Below, piece after piece: positions 1-7,399 of a DNA stretch of 21,886 nt. The position numbers and the translations under genes are program-made. The notes beneath the pieces are model-generated. The model did no database searches. It was given only the letters and a program-made list of their open reading frames with translations, and was not told where the DNA came from. The DNA lies in assembly GCA_965120415.1 (NCBI GenBank), contig CBCPNA010000048.1:1-21886 (forward strand), read 5' to 3'. The DNA comes from CBCPNA01 sp965120415 (GTDB taxonomy: Bacteria > Bacillota > Clostridia > Lachnospirales > CAG-274). Position 1 is the stretch's first letter. Each line of letters begins with the position of its first letter.

Positions 1-1
1 T

Positions 2-373
2 TCTAGCTCTATAGGCGATTTTTCCAAAAATTACTTAATAGATAAATTAGACAAAATTAAGTCAATTTTAGAAAATAAAGAAAATAAATTTAATCACCCT
101 AATTATAGTAATTTAGAAGATTTAAACGAGCATCTTTATTTGGCATTAAATGAAATAAAAAGAGAAAATTTAGCAAATATAGGAAAGCTACTTGATAAAA
201 TACGTGCAAATGATTTAATATCTTCTATCAACTTTAAATTACTTGATATAGAGCTTAATGCAAACACTATTAAAAATAACCTTGAAACTTACGCTAAACT
301 TTCTGATTACAGATATAATGCTAAAGATATATCTTCTTCTCAAAAAGATGTATCTAAAGAATACAGCTTATAA
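2..373 (+). CDS. C-terminal part of an unknown helical protein, cut by the window's left edge
   Basis: The reading frame is open from base 2 to the TAA at 371-373, so this is the last 123 residues of a gene that begins outside the window. A TTG at 140 could be taken for a start, but the frame runs on upstream and no ribosome site stands before it, so I treat it as internal. The visible part is rich in Lys, Asn, Leu and Ile and looks helical, with no cysteine, membrane segment or motif that I recognise. It ends in a polar Ser/Lys-rich tail. A small inverted repeat follows the stop. I do not know its function. The next gene starts 76 bases downstream on the same strand and could share its transcript. 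Confidence 0.6.
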   Translation, partial: SSSIGDFSKNYLIDKLDKIKSILENKENKFNHPNYSNLEDLNEHLYLALNEIKRENLANIGKLLDKIRANDLISSINFKLLDIELNANTIKNNLETYAKLSDYRYNAKDISSSQKDVSKEYSL

Positions 374-405
374 TATAGCATTATATTTTATGCTATCAGC
401 TTATA
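364..405. repeat. Small palindrome bracketed by a 9-base direct repeat
   Basis: CAGCTTATA occurs at 364-372, over the stop codon, and again at 397-405. Between them lies an inverted repeat, ATAGCAT (375-381) and ATGCTAT (390-396), with an 8-base loop. The right arm is not followed by a T run, so it is a weak terminator at best. The layout resembles a tiny insertion flanked by a target duplication, but at this base composition chance is possible. Confidence 0.3.
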
Positions 406-449
406 TTTTCATAAACTAAAGTTTTTAATAACAAGTAGGAGAAATAAAA

Positions 450-1160
450 ATGAAAAATACTAAAAATACTAATGGATCACTTAATACACATGCAAATACT
501 AATGAAAATCTCTTTGAAAGAATGCGTAGAAGATTTCAAAAACATCCTCTAGCTTCCACAATTAAAGCTATTGGGCTTCCAGTTGGTATAATATTTCTTG
601 TCCTTGGTGTAATTGGTCTAATACCAGGGATATCAGTTGGAGCTAGTTTTTTAAGTTTACTTACTTCTACTGCGGGAGTCTACTCTATGCTTGCGATTGG
701 ATCTTTGGCAGCAGCAGGAATAGCTTCAGGCTATATTAAGTCTCAAGAAAAAAATTATTTAAACGATTACCTTAATGAGCGTGCTCAAAAGCTTGCGCAG
801 CTTGAGCGTATCAGAGAAGAGAAAGAAGCTGCAATTGCAACTGTGCAAGAAGCTCTGAGAGAAAAACTAAAAACTATAAGCGACACTTATGAAAACAGAG
901 TTGATGATATTATTAAAAATTCATCATTTTCAAAATGGCACAAGCTTGCGCTGGTTGCGAAAGAGCATAATCGTGCTCAAAAGCTTGCGCAGCTTGCGCG
1001 TAACATAGCAAAAGAGAAACAAGATGCAATTATAATTGAGCGAGAAAATACACCTATTAGAGAACAAATGCAAACAGCAAAAGACACTTTAGAAAATAAA
1101 AAATTAGAAAATAATACTATAACTTTACCAAGACAAAATCCGGATGATATGACAAAATAA
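450..1160 (+). CDS. Unknown membrane protein with two hydrophobic segments and a coiled-coil tail containing a duplicated repeat
   Basis: 236 residues. AGGAG at 437-441 stands 8 bases before the ATG. The protein has a polar Asn/Thr-rich start (1-20), a basic patch around 24-32 (RMRRRFQKH), two hydrophobic segments at about 41-62 and 66-95 joined by a Pro-Gly turn, and then a long charged helix to about 215. This predicts a membrane hairpin with a cytoplasmic coiled coil. Within the coiled coil, RAQKLAQLER (residues 111-120) recurs as RAQKLAQLAR (175-184), encoded by almost identical DNA that is much richer in G+C than its surroundings. A related shorter motif, HKLALVAK, lies just before the second copy. 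I do not recognise a family. It is followed by a terminator, so it is the last gene of its transcript. Confidence 0.7.
   Translation: MKNTKNTNGSLNTHANTNENLFERMRRRFQKHPLASTIKAIGLPVGIIFLVLGVIGLIPGISVGASFLSLLTSTAGVYSMLAIGSLAAAGIASGYIKSQEKNYLNDYLNERAQKLAQLERIREEKEAAIATVQEALREKLKTISDTYENRVDDIIKNSSFSKWHKLALVAKEHNRAQKLAQLARNIAKEKQDAIIIERENTPIREQMQTAKDTLENKKLENNTITLPRQNPDDMTK
780..1002 (+). repeat. Duplicated 31-base G+C-rich repeat within the coding sequence
   Basis: The two copies, at 780-810 and 972-1002, differ at one base of 31 and are in the same reading frame. Their core AAGCTTGCGC occurs three times, at 789-798, 942-951 and 981-990. The first copy can fold at 783-807: GCTC and AAGCT pair with AGCTT and GAGC, leaving a two-base bulge and a TGCGC loop. 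In the second copy the outer pairing is lost by the single change. Confidence 0.8.
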
Positions 1161-1184
1161 TTATCTTTACAATAAGCTAAATAT

Positions 1185-1214
1185 AAAACCCTCACCTATT
1201 TAGATGAGGGTTTT
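1185..1214. terminator. Perfect 10-bp hairpin terminator, usable from both sides
   Basis: AAAACCCTCA (1185-1194) pairs exactly with TGAGGGTTTT (1205-1214) around a 10-base loop. The flanking A and T runs let it act after the + gene ending at 1160 and also for leftward transcripts arriving from the GNAT gene. Confidence 0.8.
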
Positions 1215-1217
1215 ACT

Positions 1218-1337
1218 TTATATAATATTATCTTGTTTCATCTCTTGATTTTTGGCTTTCTTCTTGTTTTTTATTTGTTGTCGTGCTTGTTGTGCTAAAC
1301 GCTGTACCATTTTTTGTAGTATTATTATAATAAACAT
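1218..1337 (-). CDS. Possible 39-residue basic peptide
   Basis: An ATG at 1337 opens 39 codons to a TAA at 1218-1220. The product starts with a short hydrophobic run (MFIIIILQK) and continues as a very basic, Gln/Lys-rich helix. An internal ATG at 1310 would give 30 residues starting MVQRLAQQARQQI. That stretch resembles the RAQKLAQLAR repeat of the neighbouring gene at the protein level, though the DNA does not clearly match. No good ribosome site precedes either ATG, which is the main reason for doubt. It could be a gene remnant or chance. Confidence 0.2.
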   Translation of the reverse strand: MFIIIILQKMVQRLAQQARQQIKNKKKAKNQEMKQDNII

Positions 1338-1522
1338 TGTTTTAGTATATTCTTACTATAGTATTAGCCCCTTTTATAGGGCAAAACAACTATAATAAGA
1401 TATTTTAGTAATAAAAATCAGTTACAAAAAGTAAGATTTTAAGTACAATCTTTTATTTATTTAATTAATTCCCACTGTTCTTTTGTTAGGCAATTAACAT
1501 GTTCTGTTCTTATATCGCCTGT

Positions 1523-1999
1523 TCATTTCCAATATATATCTTTTTTTGTATGGTTGTATATAAATCCACATTTTTCTTGTACTCTTTTTGATTTTTCATT
1601 ACCATCAAAATATCCGCACCATATTTTTTCTAAATTCAAATCTTCAAAGCCATGTCGCATTATTTCTTTTACTGCTTCCGGCATAAGCCCTTGCCCCCAA
1701 AAAGGCACCCCTATCCAAAAGCCTATTTCTCCTTCTGTTTCTGGCAAGACAAGATCGCTTATTTTACCTATAGAAAGTGCTATATACCCTATCGCTTTAT
1801 TATCTTTTTTAAGACAAATTGCGTAATTTTCTTTATCTGATAATTCTTCTTTTATTACTTTTTGGCTATATTCAAGGCTTGTATGTGGCTTCCATCCTGC
1901 ACTATCACCTATTATATTATCTTTTGCATATTTGTATAAATCGTTGGCATCTTCTAAGCTCCATGAGCGAATAATTAGCCTTTCTGTTTGTAGTTGCAT
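1523..1999 (-). CDS. GNAT-family N-acetyltransferase (RimJ/RimL type), apparently shortened by a TGA stop
   Basis: 158 residues. The start MQLQTERLIIRSW is typical of the RimJ/RimL-like acetyltransferases (Acetyltransf_3), which transfer an acetyl group from acetyl-CoA to an amine; the substrate here is unknown. Visible family features are GFWIGVPFWGQGLMPEAV (acetyl-CoA binding region, about 93-110) and the C-terminal FDGNEKSKRVQEKCGF. AAGGAGGT at 2006-2013 precedes the ATG and overlaps the stop of the flippase gene, so this is the last gene of the gltX operon. The frame ends at TGA (1523-1525) directly after DIYWK. It then stays open for 21 more codons to a TAA at 1457-1459, encoding GDIRTEHVNCLTKEQW, which I recognise as the usual end of this family. 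The product may be inactive, or the stop may be read through. Confidence 0.8.
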   Translation of the reverse strand: MQLQTERLIIRSWSLEDANDLYKYAKDNIIGDSAGWKPHTSLEYSQKVIKEELSDKENYAICLKKDNKAIGYIALSIGKISDLVLPETEGEIGFWIGVPFWGQGLMPEAVKEIMRHGFEDLNLEKIWCGYFDGNEKSKRVQEKCGFIYNHTKKDIYWK

Positions 2000-2011
2000 T
2001 TTGATACCTCC

Positions 2012-3622
2012 TTATTTTAAAAGCTTTAGCTTTTCTAAAAATATCGTTATTTTAGCACCAAAAGGTAAAAGCTTTAAATCTTGCCTTTCTAACCCTTTTA
2101 TTAAAAGCAAAATTATTAAATACAAAAACATACCTATTAATATAGACAGTATTGTAGAAAAATTATTACCAAAGCTTAATATCATAAACAATTTATATGA
2201 AAGATAGCAAAAAACGCCCATTACAAAAGATGATATCAAAGGTTTTATAAAAATAGCGTTGTACTGTATTTTTATATTAGTTATTTTTTTAAGCACTTTT
2301 AGATTTAATAAAGATGCTACTATATAGCATACTGTTGTACTTATTATTGCCCCTATAACATTTATAGACGGTATAGCTATTAAAAAATAGTTTATAGGTA
2401 TTTTTATAATAGCACCTATTAGTGCATTTTTAGCTGGAGTTTGCACCTTAGATGCCCCTTGCAAAAGCCCAGTTAATATTTGATAAAAAGCTAAAAAAAT
2501 TATACTAACAGAGCCCCATCTTAAAAGATTTCCCCCTTCATAATAAGTAGGAAAAAGTAATTTTAAAATCTGTTCGCCTAAAACTCCAAGCCCAACTGCC
2601 GCTGGTATAGATACTATCATAGTAAGCTTTAATGTTGTTGTTATTTTTTTATTTACCTCATCATTTTCTTTTTTAACAATACTTTTTGCAATGCTAGGTA
2701 AAACTGCTGTTGCAATAGCGGTAGATATAGATACCGGAAGAGTTGTTATCGTAACATATTTACCTGTAAGCTGACCGTATAGAGCGTTTATTTCGCTTTC
2801 TGTAAAGGCACCTGAATAAGCAAGCCGACTATTAACCATTTGCATATCTATAAGATTTGTAATGCTAAAAATAGCAGTGCCTGTTATAATAGGTACAGCA
2901 GTTTTTAATATAAGGTTAAAAATTTTGTAAGATTTTTCTGTTCTATGATTATCTTTATAATTATTCAAAAATGCTTTTATATCTTTTCTTTTTATCAAAT
3001 AATATATATAAATATATATAAAGCCTGCTAAAGCTCCAACTCCCGTACCAAAAGTACCACCAGCTGCACCATATTCTACCCCATATCCAACCAAAAAATA
3101 TGCAAGCAAAACACTAAAAATAGCGTTAAATATTTGCTCTATTATTTGAGAAATAGCAGTTTGTACAGTTGTACCAAGCCCTTGAAAAAACCCCCTAAAA
3201 ACAGACATAACAGAAACAATAAAAACTGTTGGAGAAAGGGTTAATATTGTATAATAGCTTTTTGGGCTTCCTATTAATATAGAAAAAGGCTCTGCTGTTA
3301 CAAACATTAATATAGAAAAAAGCCCCCCAAAAAAACTAGCACTAATTAAAGCTATATTAAAAACTTTTTTAACATTTTTAAATTCGCCCAAAGAATACTT
3401 TTCAGATACTATTTTAGAAATAGCCGCTGGTAACCCCGCCGAACTCATAACAAGAAAAAAGTTATATAGATAAAAGCCAGCACTATATATACCGTTGCCC
3501 TCGTCCCCTAACATTTCTGTTAAAGGTAATCTATATAAAAACCCCAAAAGCCTAACTAATAAACTAGCTATAGCAAGGATAAAAGCTTGCTTTATAAAAG
3601 AGTTTTTTGTATAATCTTTCAT
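2012..3622 (-). CDS. SpoVB/MurJ-like polysaccharide or lipid flippase (MOP superfamily)
   Basis: 536 residues, close to B. subtilis SpoVB and YtgP/MurJ in length. It is hydrophobic almost throughout, with about 14 predicted membrane segments. The opening (FIKQAFILAIASLLVRLLGFLYRLPLTEMLG) and the following GNGIYSAGFYLYNFFL and AGLPAAISKIVSEK are typical of the clostridial and bacillar SpoVB/YtgP group of COG2244. Such proteins move undecaprenyl-linked precursors across the membrane for wall or spore-cortex synthesis; which of these roles applies cannot be read from sequence. AAGGAG at 3630-3635 precedes the ATG and overlaps the rsfS stop, which implies coupled translation in the gltX operon. 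Confidence 0.85.
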   Translation of the reverse strand: MKDYTKNSFIKQAFILAIASLLVRLLGFLYRLPLTEMLGDEGNGIYSAGFYLYNFFLVMSSAGLPAAISKIVSEKYSLGEFKNVKKVFNIALISASFFGGLFSILMFVTAEPFSILIGSPKSYYTILTLSPTVFIVSVMSVFRGFFQGLGTTVQTAISQIIEQIFNAIFSVLLAYFLVGYGVEYGAAGGTFGTGVGALAGFIYIYIYYLIKRKDIKAFLNNYKDNHRTEKSYKIFNLILKTAVPIITGTAIFSITNLIDMQMVNSRLAYSGAFTESEINALYGQLTGKYVTITTLPVSISTAIATAVLPSIAKSIVKKENDEVNKKITTTLKLTMIVSIPAAVGLGVLGEQILKLLFPTYYEGGNLLRWGSVSIIFLAFYQILTGLLQGASKVQTPAKNALIGAIIKIPINYFLIAIPSINVIGAIISTTVCYIVASLLNLKVLKKITNIKIQYNAIFIKPLISSFVMGVFCYLSYKLFMILSFGNNFSTILSILIGMFLYLIILLLIKGLERQDLKLLPFGAKITIFLEKLKLLK

Positions 3623-3633
3623 AAGCTTTCTCC

Positions 3634-3996
3634 TTAAATTTTAAGCATTTGTGGCTCTATAATATTAGCGTCTGCCCAAATTCTCTCAAGGTTATAAAAT
3701 TCTCTATCTTCTGCTGTAAATAAATGTACAACAATATCTTTAAAATCTATAAGCAACCATCTTTTGGAAGAAAGCCCTTCACAGTGCGTTTTAAATATTC
3801 CGTTTTTTGCTAGTTTTTCTTCTATTTCTTCTGCTATAGCTTTAAGCTGGCTATCGTTTTTTGCTGTAGCTATAATAAAATAATCTGCTATAGGTGATAT
3901 ATTTGTTAAATCTAAAATTTTTATATCAAGCCCCATTTTATCGTCAATTGCTTTATAAGCAATTTTAACTGCCTCAAAAATATGTTCTTTATCCAT
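3634..3996 (-). CDS. rsfS: Ribosome silencing factor RsfS (RsfA/YbeB/Iojap)
   Basis: 120 residues from the ATG at 3996. A longer frame reaches back to 4026, but AGGAGA at 4003-4008 sits six bases before the inner ATG, so MDKEHIFEAV is the real start. RsfS binds ribosomal protein uL14 on the large subunit and blocks joining with the small subunit when nutrients are short. Family marks are DIKILDLTNISPIADYFIIAT, the GLSSKRWLLIDFKDIVVHLF core and the REFYNLERIWADA end. The ribosome site overlaps the TAG of nadD-yqeK, and in Bacillus the nadD, yqeK and rsfS genes lie in the same order, which supports the call. Confidence 0.93.
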   Translation of the reverse strand: MDKEHIFEAVKIAYKAIDDKMGLDIKILDLTNISPIADYFIIATAKNDSQLKAIAEEIEEKLAKNGIFKTHCEGLSSKRWLLIDFKDIVVHLFTAEDREFYNLERIWADANIIEPQMLKI

Positions 3997-4006
3997 AATA
4001 TTTCTC

Positions 4007-5176
4007 CTATTTGTCATAAAATTCAAAAGCCTCTATGCTAAGAGGATGAATTAATCTGTTTTTACTTTTGTTTAAAATGATTACATTTTGTAAAATATAA
4101 GCCATCGCTTTATTTAAATCTTGATAAGCTAAAAATCTTGCCATGTCTAGTTCTTTAAAATACGTTCTTGTAGGCTCTATATAATCTGCTATATATATTA
4201 TCTTTTCTAACATAGACATATCTTTTTTGCCTGTTGTATGGTATTTTATAGCATTTAATATATCTTCATCTTTTATATTATATTCATTTTTTGCAACAAA
4301 ATACCCTAAAAAGCTATGCGCAAGCTCGGGCTGTATTTTAACAACTGCATCTAATGTATAGTTATTATCCATTGCTGTTTTTTGTATCTGCTCTATAGAA
4401 AAGCATTTAGCACAGTCGTGCAAAAGCCCAGCCAAAAACGCCTTTTCTTCATCTATATTATAATTATTTGCAAGCTTTTTTGCCTCTTTTGCAACCTCTA
4501 GACTATGATTAAATCTTTTTTCGTTTAAATTAAGCTTTAATTTTTGCACATAGCTATTATATTTATTAAAATAATCACATTTGTATAAATTATTTTCCAA
4601 AATATATTTTAAAACATTTTTAGGTAATAAATAGCTGACATTTTTGTTATTATAAAGCCTTTCTCTTATATCTGTTGAAGATATTTGTATATATTGTGTT
4701 TTACAAAAATGTATTTTATCATTTTTTAATAAGTCTTCATTTATTTTATACCCTAATCTTTCAACTGCTATAAAGCTTGCATAGTCAAAAAGCTTTTCAT
4801 ATTCCTTCCATGTATTAATTTGATTTATACTATCTGTGCCTGTTATAAAATATAGTGTTGCCTCTTTATTTAGCATACTTTTTATTTGTTTTAAAGTATC
4901 TATGGTGTAGCATTTTTCTTTTTTTGAAATTTCTATATCAGAAATTAAAAAATCATCATTATCTTCTATAGCAAGTTTTGTCATATTGTATCTATGCTCT
5001 GCATTTAACAATGTATTTTTATGTGGCGAATTGCCTGTTGGTATAAATATAATTTTATCTATTTGAAACATTTCTTTAATATTTTGAGCTAAAATAAGAT
5101 GCCCAAAATGTATAGGGTTAAATGTACCGCCCATTATAGCAACTTTTTTGCAATTTTTTAATATATCATTATTCAA
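4007..5176 (-). CDS. nadD-yqeK: NadD-YqeK fusion: nicotinate-nucleotide adenylyltransferase plus HD-domain Ap4A hydrolase
   Basis: 389 residues. Residues about 10-200 are NadD, which makes deamido-NAD from nicotinate mononucleotide and ATP. They carry GGTFNPIHFGHL (nucleotidyltransferase GxFxPxHxGH motif), FIPTGNSPHK and ISSTDIR. Residues about 205-389 are YqeK, an HD-fold phosphohydrolase whose relatives cleave diadenosine tetraphosphate symmetrically. They carry RFNHSLEVA, the LLHDCAK HD pair, IKYHTTG and IADYIEPTR, so all the expected metal ligands appear present. The start is TTG at 5176: GAGGTG at 5182-5187 is five bases upstream and no in-frame ATG occurs before the first motif. In B. 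subtilis the two are separate adjacent genes; here there is no stop between them. Confidence 0.92.
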   Translation of the reverse strand: MNNDILKNCKKVAIMGGTFNPIHFGHLILAQNIKEMFQIDKIIFIPTGNSPHKNTLLNAEHRYNMTKLAIEDNDDFLISDIEISKKEKCYTIDTLKQIKSMLNKEATLYFITGTDSINQINTWKEYEKLFDYASFIAVERLGYKINEDLLKNDKIHFCKTQYIQISSTDIRERLYNNKNVSYLLPKNVLKYILENNLYKCDYFNKYNSYVQKLKLNLNEKRFNHSLEVAKEAKKLANNYNIDEEKAFLAGLLHDCAKCFSIEQIQKTAMDNNYTLDAVVKIQPELAHSFLGYFVAKNEYNIKDEDILNAIKYHTTGKKDMSMLEKIIYIADYIEPTRTYFKELDMARFLAYQDLNKAMAYILQNVIILNKSKNRLIHPLSIEAFEFYDK

Positions 5177-5197
5177 AAAAACACCTCAAAATAAAAT

Positions 5198-5794
5198 TTA
5201 TTCAATATAAAATCTCCATAAAAAGTCTTTTGCTTCTTCTGCATAATCTATATTAATCCTTTTACCTACTTTTATTTTGCTTTTATCAAAAGATTTATTT
5301 TGTTTTATATATATTTCATCTTCTGTTATAGGCTTACCGTTTAAGCTAGCATCTATATTAAGCGCTTTACAAAGCTTGCCAGGGCCATTTAAAATATTGC
5401 TTTTTTGGTAAGTGGTAAGGGTATCATAATTTTTACCGTATCTTATATTGCTTATCAAATCTTTTTGTTCTATAAGCTTAGCCCCTCTTATAAGGACACA
5501 ATTAGGTATATAAGCCCCTTCTGTAACAACATTGATACAATAATACATACCGTATATTAAAAAGATATATATTATACCGCCTTCTTTATAAAGATTTTTT
5601 GTCCTTTCTGTAATTTGTTTATAAGCATGCGATGCTTTATCTTCTTTACCTTTGTAGGCTTCTGTTTCTGTTATCATAACGGTTATTTTTTCTTTTCCTA
5701 CTTTTCGGACTAAATATTGCCCAACAAGACTTTTTGCTACAGTTAATGTATCTTTTAAATAAAAATCTTTATTAAATTTTTTTGTATTTTCCAT
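5198..5794 (-). CDS. DNA-3-methyladenine glycosylase, AAG/MPG family
   Basis: 198 residues, normal for bacterial members. The enzyme removes alkylated purines such as 3-methyladenine and starts base excision repair. Visible marks are ITETEAYKG, whose Glu aligns with the catalytic Glu125 of human AAG, SHAYKQITERT, YGMYYCINVV, whose Asn aligns with human Asn169, VLIRGAKL and NGPGKLCKAL. The ATG at 5794 lies five bases after the gltX stop. No good ribosome site is visible, so translation is probably coupled to gltX. Its place between gltX and nadD-yqeK looks like a local operon arrangement rather than a functional link. Confidence 0.92.
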   Translation of the reverse strand: MENTKKFNKDFYLKDTLTVAKSLVGQYLVRKVGKEKITVMITETEAYKGKEDKASHAYKQITERTKNLYKEGGIIYIFLIYGMYYCINVVTEGAYIPNCVLIRGAKLIEQKDLISNIRYGKNYDTLTTYQKSNILNGPGKLCKALNIDASLNGKPITEDEIYIKQNKSFDKSKIKVGKRINIDYAEEAKDFLWRFYIE

Positions 5795-5799
5795 AATAT

Positions 5800-7236
5800 T
5801 TAAGAAAACTTTTCTAACCCTTTCTCTATTCTTTTTATTGTTTCTTGTTTGCCAAAAAGCTCTGCCATTTCGCTAGCAGAACAAGGCGATGATTCTTTAC
5901 CGGAAAGGGCTGTTCTTATTGTCCATAAAATAGCTCCGTTTTTAGCCTGCATATTTTCTGCAAGACTAACCATGCTGTTATAAATCTCGTCGTTTTTAAA
6001 ATTTTGTAAATCTTGAAAAATTGGTATTATATTTTTTAAAATTTTTGTACAAATTTCTTCATCTGTTTTAAACTTTTTATGGAAATAAAGGCTTTTATCA
6101 TATTCTGGTAATTCTTGTATAAAGCTTACAAGAGGTTCTATTTCTTCTTTATTAATAGCAGAAATTCTTGTTTTGATAAATTCGCTTATTTTGCTTAAAT
6201 CATAGTCTTTAAAAATAATATTTTGTAAAATAGGTATGCTGTATTTTTTAAAGCTTTCAAAATCCATATTTTTTATATATTCGCTATTTATAAAGTTTAG
6301 CTTGTTTATATCAAAAATGGCTGGTGATTTGCTTAGTCCTTTTATATCAAACTGCTCTATAAGCTCTTCTAGCGTAAAAAATTCTTTATTATCGCTAGGG
6401 CTCCAGCCTAAAAGGGCAATGTAGTTAATAATAGCTTCTGGCAAATAGCCCTTTTCTATTAAATCATTAAAAGATGCATCGCCATTTCTTTTAGAAAGCT
6501 TTTCTGTTTTATTTTTCATTACTTGGGGCAAATGGATATATGTTGGTATTTCCCAACCAAAAGCTTTGTACAAAAGATTGTATTTAGGGGTTGAGGTTAA
6601 ATATTCTGATCCTCTTACAATATGTGTTATTTGCATAAGATGGTCGTCTATAACATTAGCAAAATTATACGTTGGGTAGCCGTCTGATTTTATTAAAATT
6701 TGGTCTTCTATTTCGTCATTTTCGATAGTTATTTCGCCATAAACTTCGTCTTTAAATGTTGTGCTACCTTCATTTATTTTTTGCCTTATAACAAAAGGCA
6801 CTCCATTTTTTATATTTTGTTCTATTTCTTCTTTAGATAAAGATAAGCAGTGCCTATCATATTTTGGTATATCTTTTTGGTCATTAGCCCTTAAGCTTTC
6901 TAACCGTTCTTTTGTACAAAAGCAATAATAAGCCTCGCCTTTTTCTACAAGCTCTTTTGCGTATTTGATATAAATATCCTTTCTTTCGCTTTGGATATAT
7001 GGTGCATATTGCCCCCCTATATCTGGGCCTTCGTCGTGCTTTAGCCCTGCTATTTTTAATGTGTTATATATAAAATCTATAGCGTCTTTTACAAAACGCT
7101 CTTTGTCGGTATCTTCTATCCTTAATATAAACTTACCACCATCTTTTTTGGCTATTAAATATTCATAAAGTGCTGTCCTTAAATTGCCTATATGCATGTA
7201 GCCTGTTGGGCTTGGCGCAAACCTTGTCCTTATCAT
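5800..7236 (-). CDS. gltX: Glutamyl-tRNA synthetase
   Basis: 478 residues. It charges tRNA-Glu with glutamate and may also mischarge tRNA-Gln if the cell uses the amidotransferase route; the sequence does not settle this. Class I marks are FAPSPTGYMHIGN (the HIGH motif, residues about 15-18), RIEDTD, and KLSKRNG (KMSKS motif, 246-250). CFCTKERL with a later YDRHC fits the zinc site of many GluRS enzymes. An upstream in-frame ATG at 7248 would add MEGN, but GGAGGG (7241-7246) covers that codon and is correctly placed for the ATG at 7236, which I therefore choose. First gene of the leftward operon. Confidence 0.95.
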   Translation of the reverse strand: MIRTRFAPSPTGYMHIGNLRTALYEYLIAKKDGGKFILRIEDTDKERFVKDAIDFIYNTLKIAGLKHDEGPDIGGQYAPYIQSERKDIYIKYAKELVEKGEAYYCFCTKERLESLRANDQKDIPKYDRHCLSLSKEEIEQNIKNGVPFVIRQKINEGSTTFKDEVYGEITIENDEIEDQILIKSDGYPTYNFANVIDDHLMQITHIVRGSEYLTSTPKYNLLYKAFGWEIPTYIHLPQVMKNKTEKLSKRNGDASFNDLIEKGYLPEAIINYIALLGWSPSDNKEFFTLEELIEQFDIKGLSKSPAIFDINKLNFINSEYIKNMDFESFKKYSIPILQNIIFKDYDLSKISEFIKTRISAINKEEIEPLVSFIQELPEYDKSLYFHKKFKTDEEICTKILKNIIPIFQDLQNFKNDEIYNSMVSLAENMQAKNGAILWTIRTALSGKESSPCSASEMAELFGKQETIKRIEKGLEKFS

Positions 7237-7269
7237 ATTTCCCTCCATATTTTAAAAAGCATTTAGTTT

Positions 7270-7298
7270 ATAATAACATTTTTTTATATTAATTTCAA
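7270..7298 (-). promoter_or_regulatory. Probable sigma-A promoter of the gltX operon
   Basis: On the - strand TTGAAA (7298-7293) is followed after 17 bases by TATTAT (7275-7270). The start point would lie about 25-30 bases before the gltX ATG, and no other promoter is evident in the intergenic space. Confidence 0.55.
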
Positions 7299-7317
7299 CA
7301 ATTTAATATATTGATTA

Positions 7318-7347
7318 TTGACAATTATACAAAATTTAAAATATAAT
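7318..7347 (+). promoter_or_regulatory. Consensus sigma-A promoter of degV
   Basis: TTGACA (7318-7323) and TATAAT (7342-7347) are both perfect matches, separated by 18 bases. It diverges from the gltX promoter 20 bases away. The spacing is one base above the optimum. Expected start of transcription is near 7354, about 45 bases before the gene. Confidence 0.7.
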
Positions 7348-7399
7348 TAATTAAATTATTTTTAATAAAAATATTTAGAAATATTTAAGAGGATATTTT

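Larger units (their letters stand above)
1161..1522. other. Gap between convergent genes, mostly without a confident gene
   Basis: From left to right this stretch holds the terminator at 1185-1214, a possible 39-codon leftward reading frame (1218-1337), and a short G+C-rich inverted repeat, GCCC (1367-1370) with GGGC (1379-1382). It also holds the continuation of the GNAT reading frame after its TGA stop (1457-1522). I see no RNA gene. Confidence 0.6.

Noticed and set aside
140..373. A separate 77-codon gene starting at TTG 140
   Set aside because: The same frame is open back to base 2 and there is no ribosome site at 140, so it is the end of a larger gene.
1554..1840. Rightward frames of 62-90 codons opposite the GNAT gene
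   Set aside because: They lie antisense to a clear family protein, have no ribosome site and read as Pro/Ser/Phe-rich shadow sequence.
1457..1999. TGA as a sense codon (recoded genetic code) to explain the GNAT stop
   Set aside because: No other gene here contains an in-frame TGA, and tryptophan is written TGG, so a code change is not supported.
2992..3022. ATATAT-rich stretch as a tandem repeat
   Set aside because: It is ordinary coding sequence for a Tyr/Ile-rich membrane segment of the flippase.
7249..7399. T-box or riboswitch before gltX or degV
   Set aside because: The 151-base space is filled by two divergent promoters; there is no room or stem-loop pattern for a T-box.
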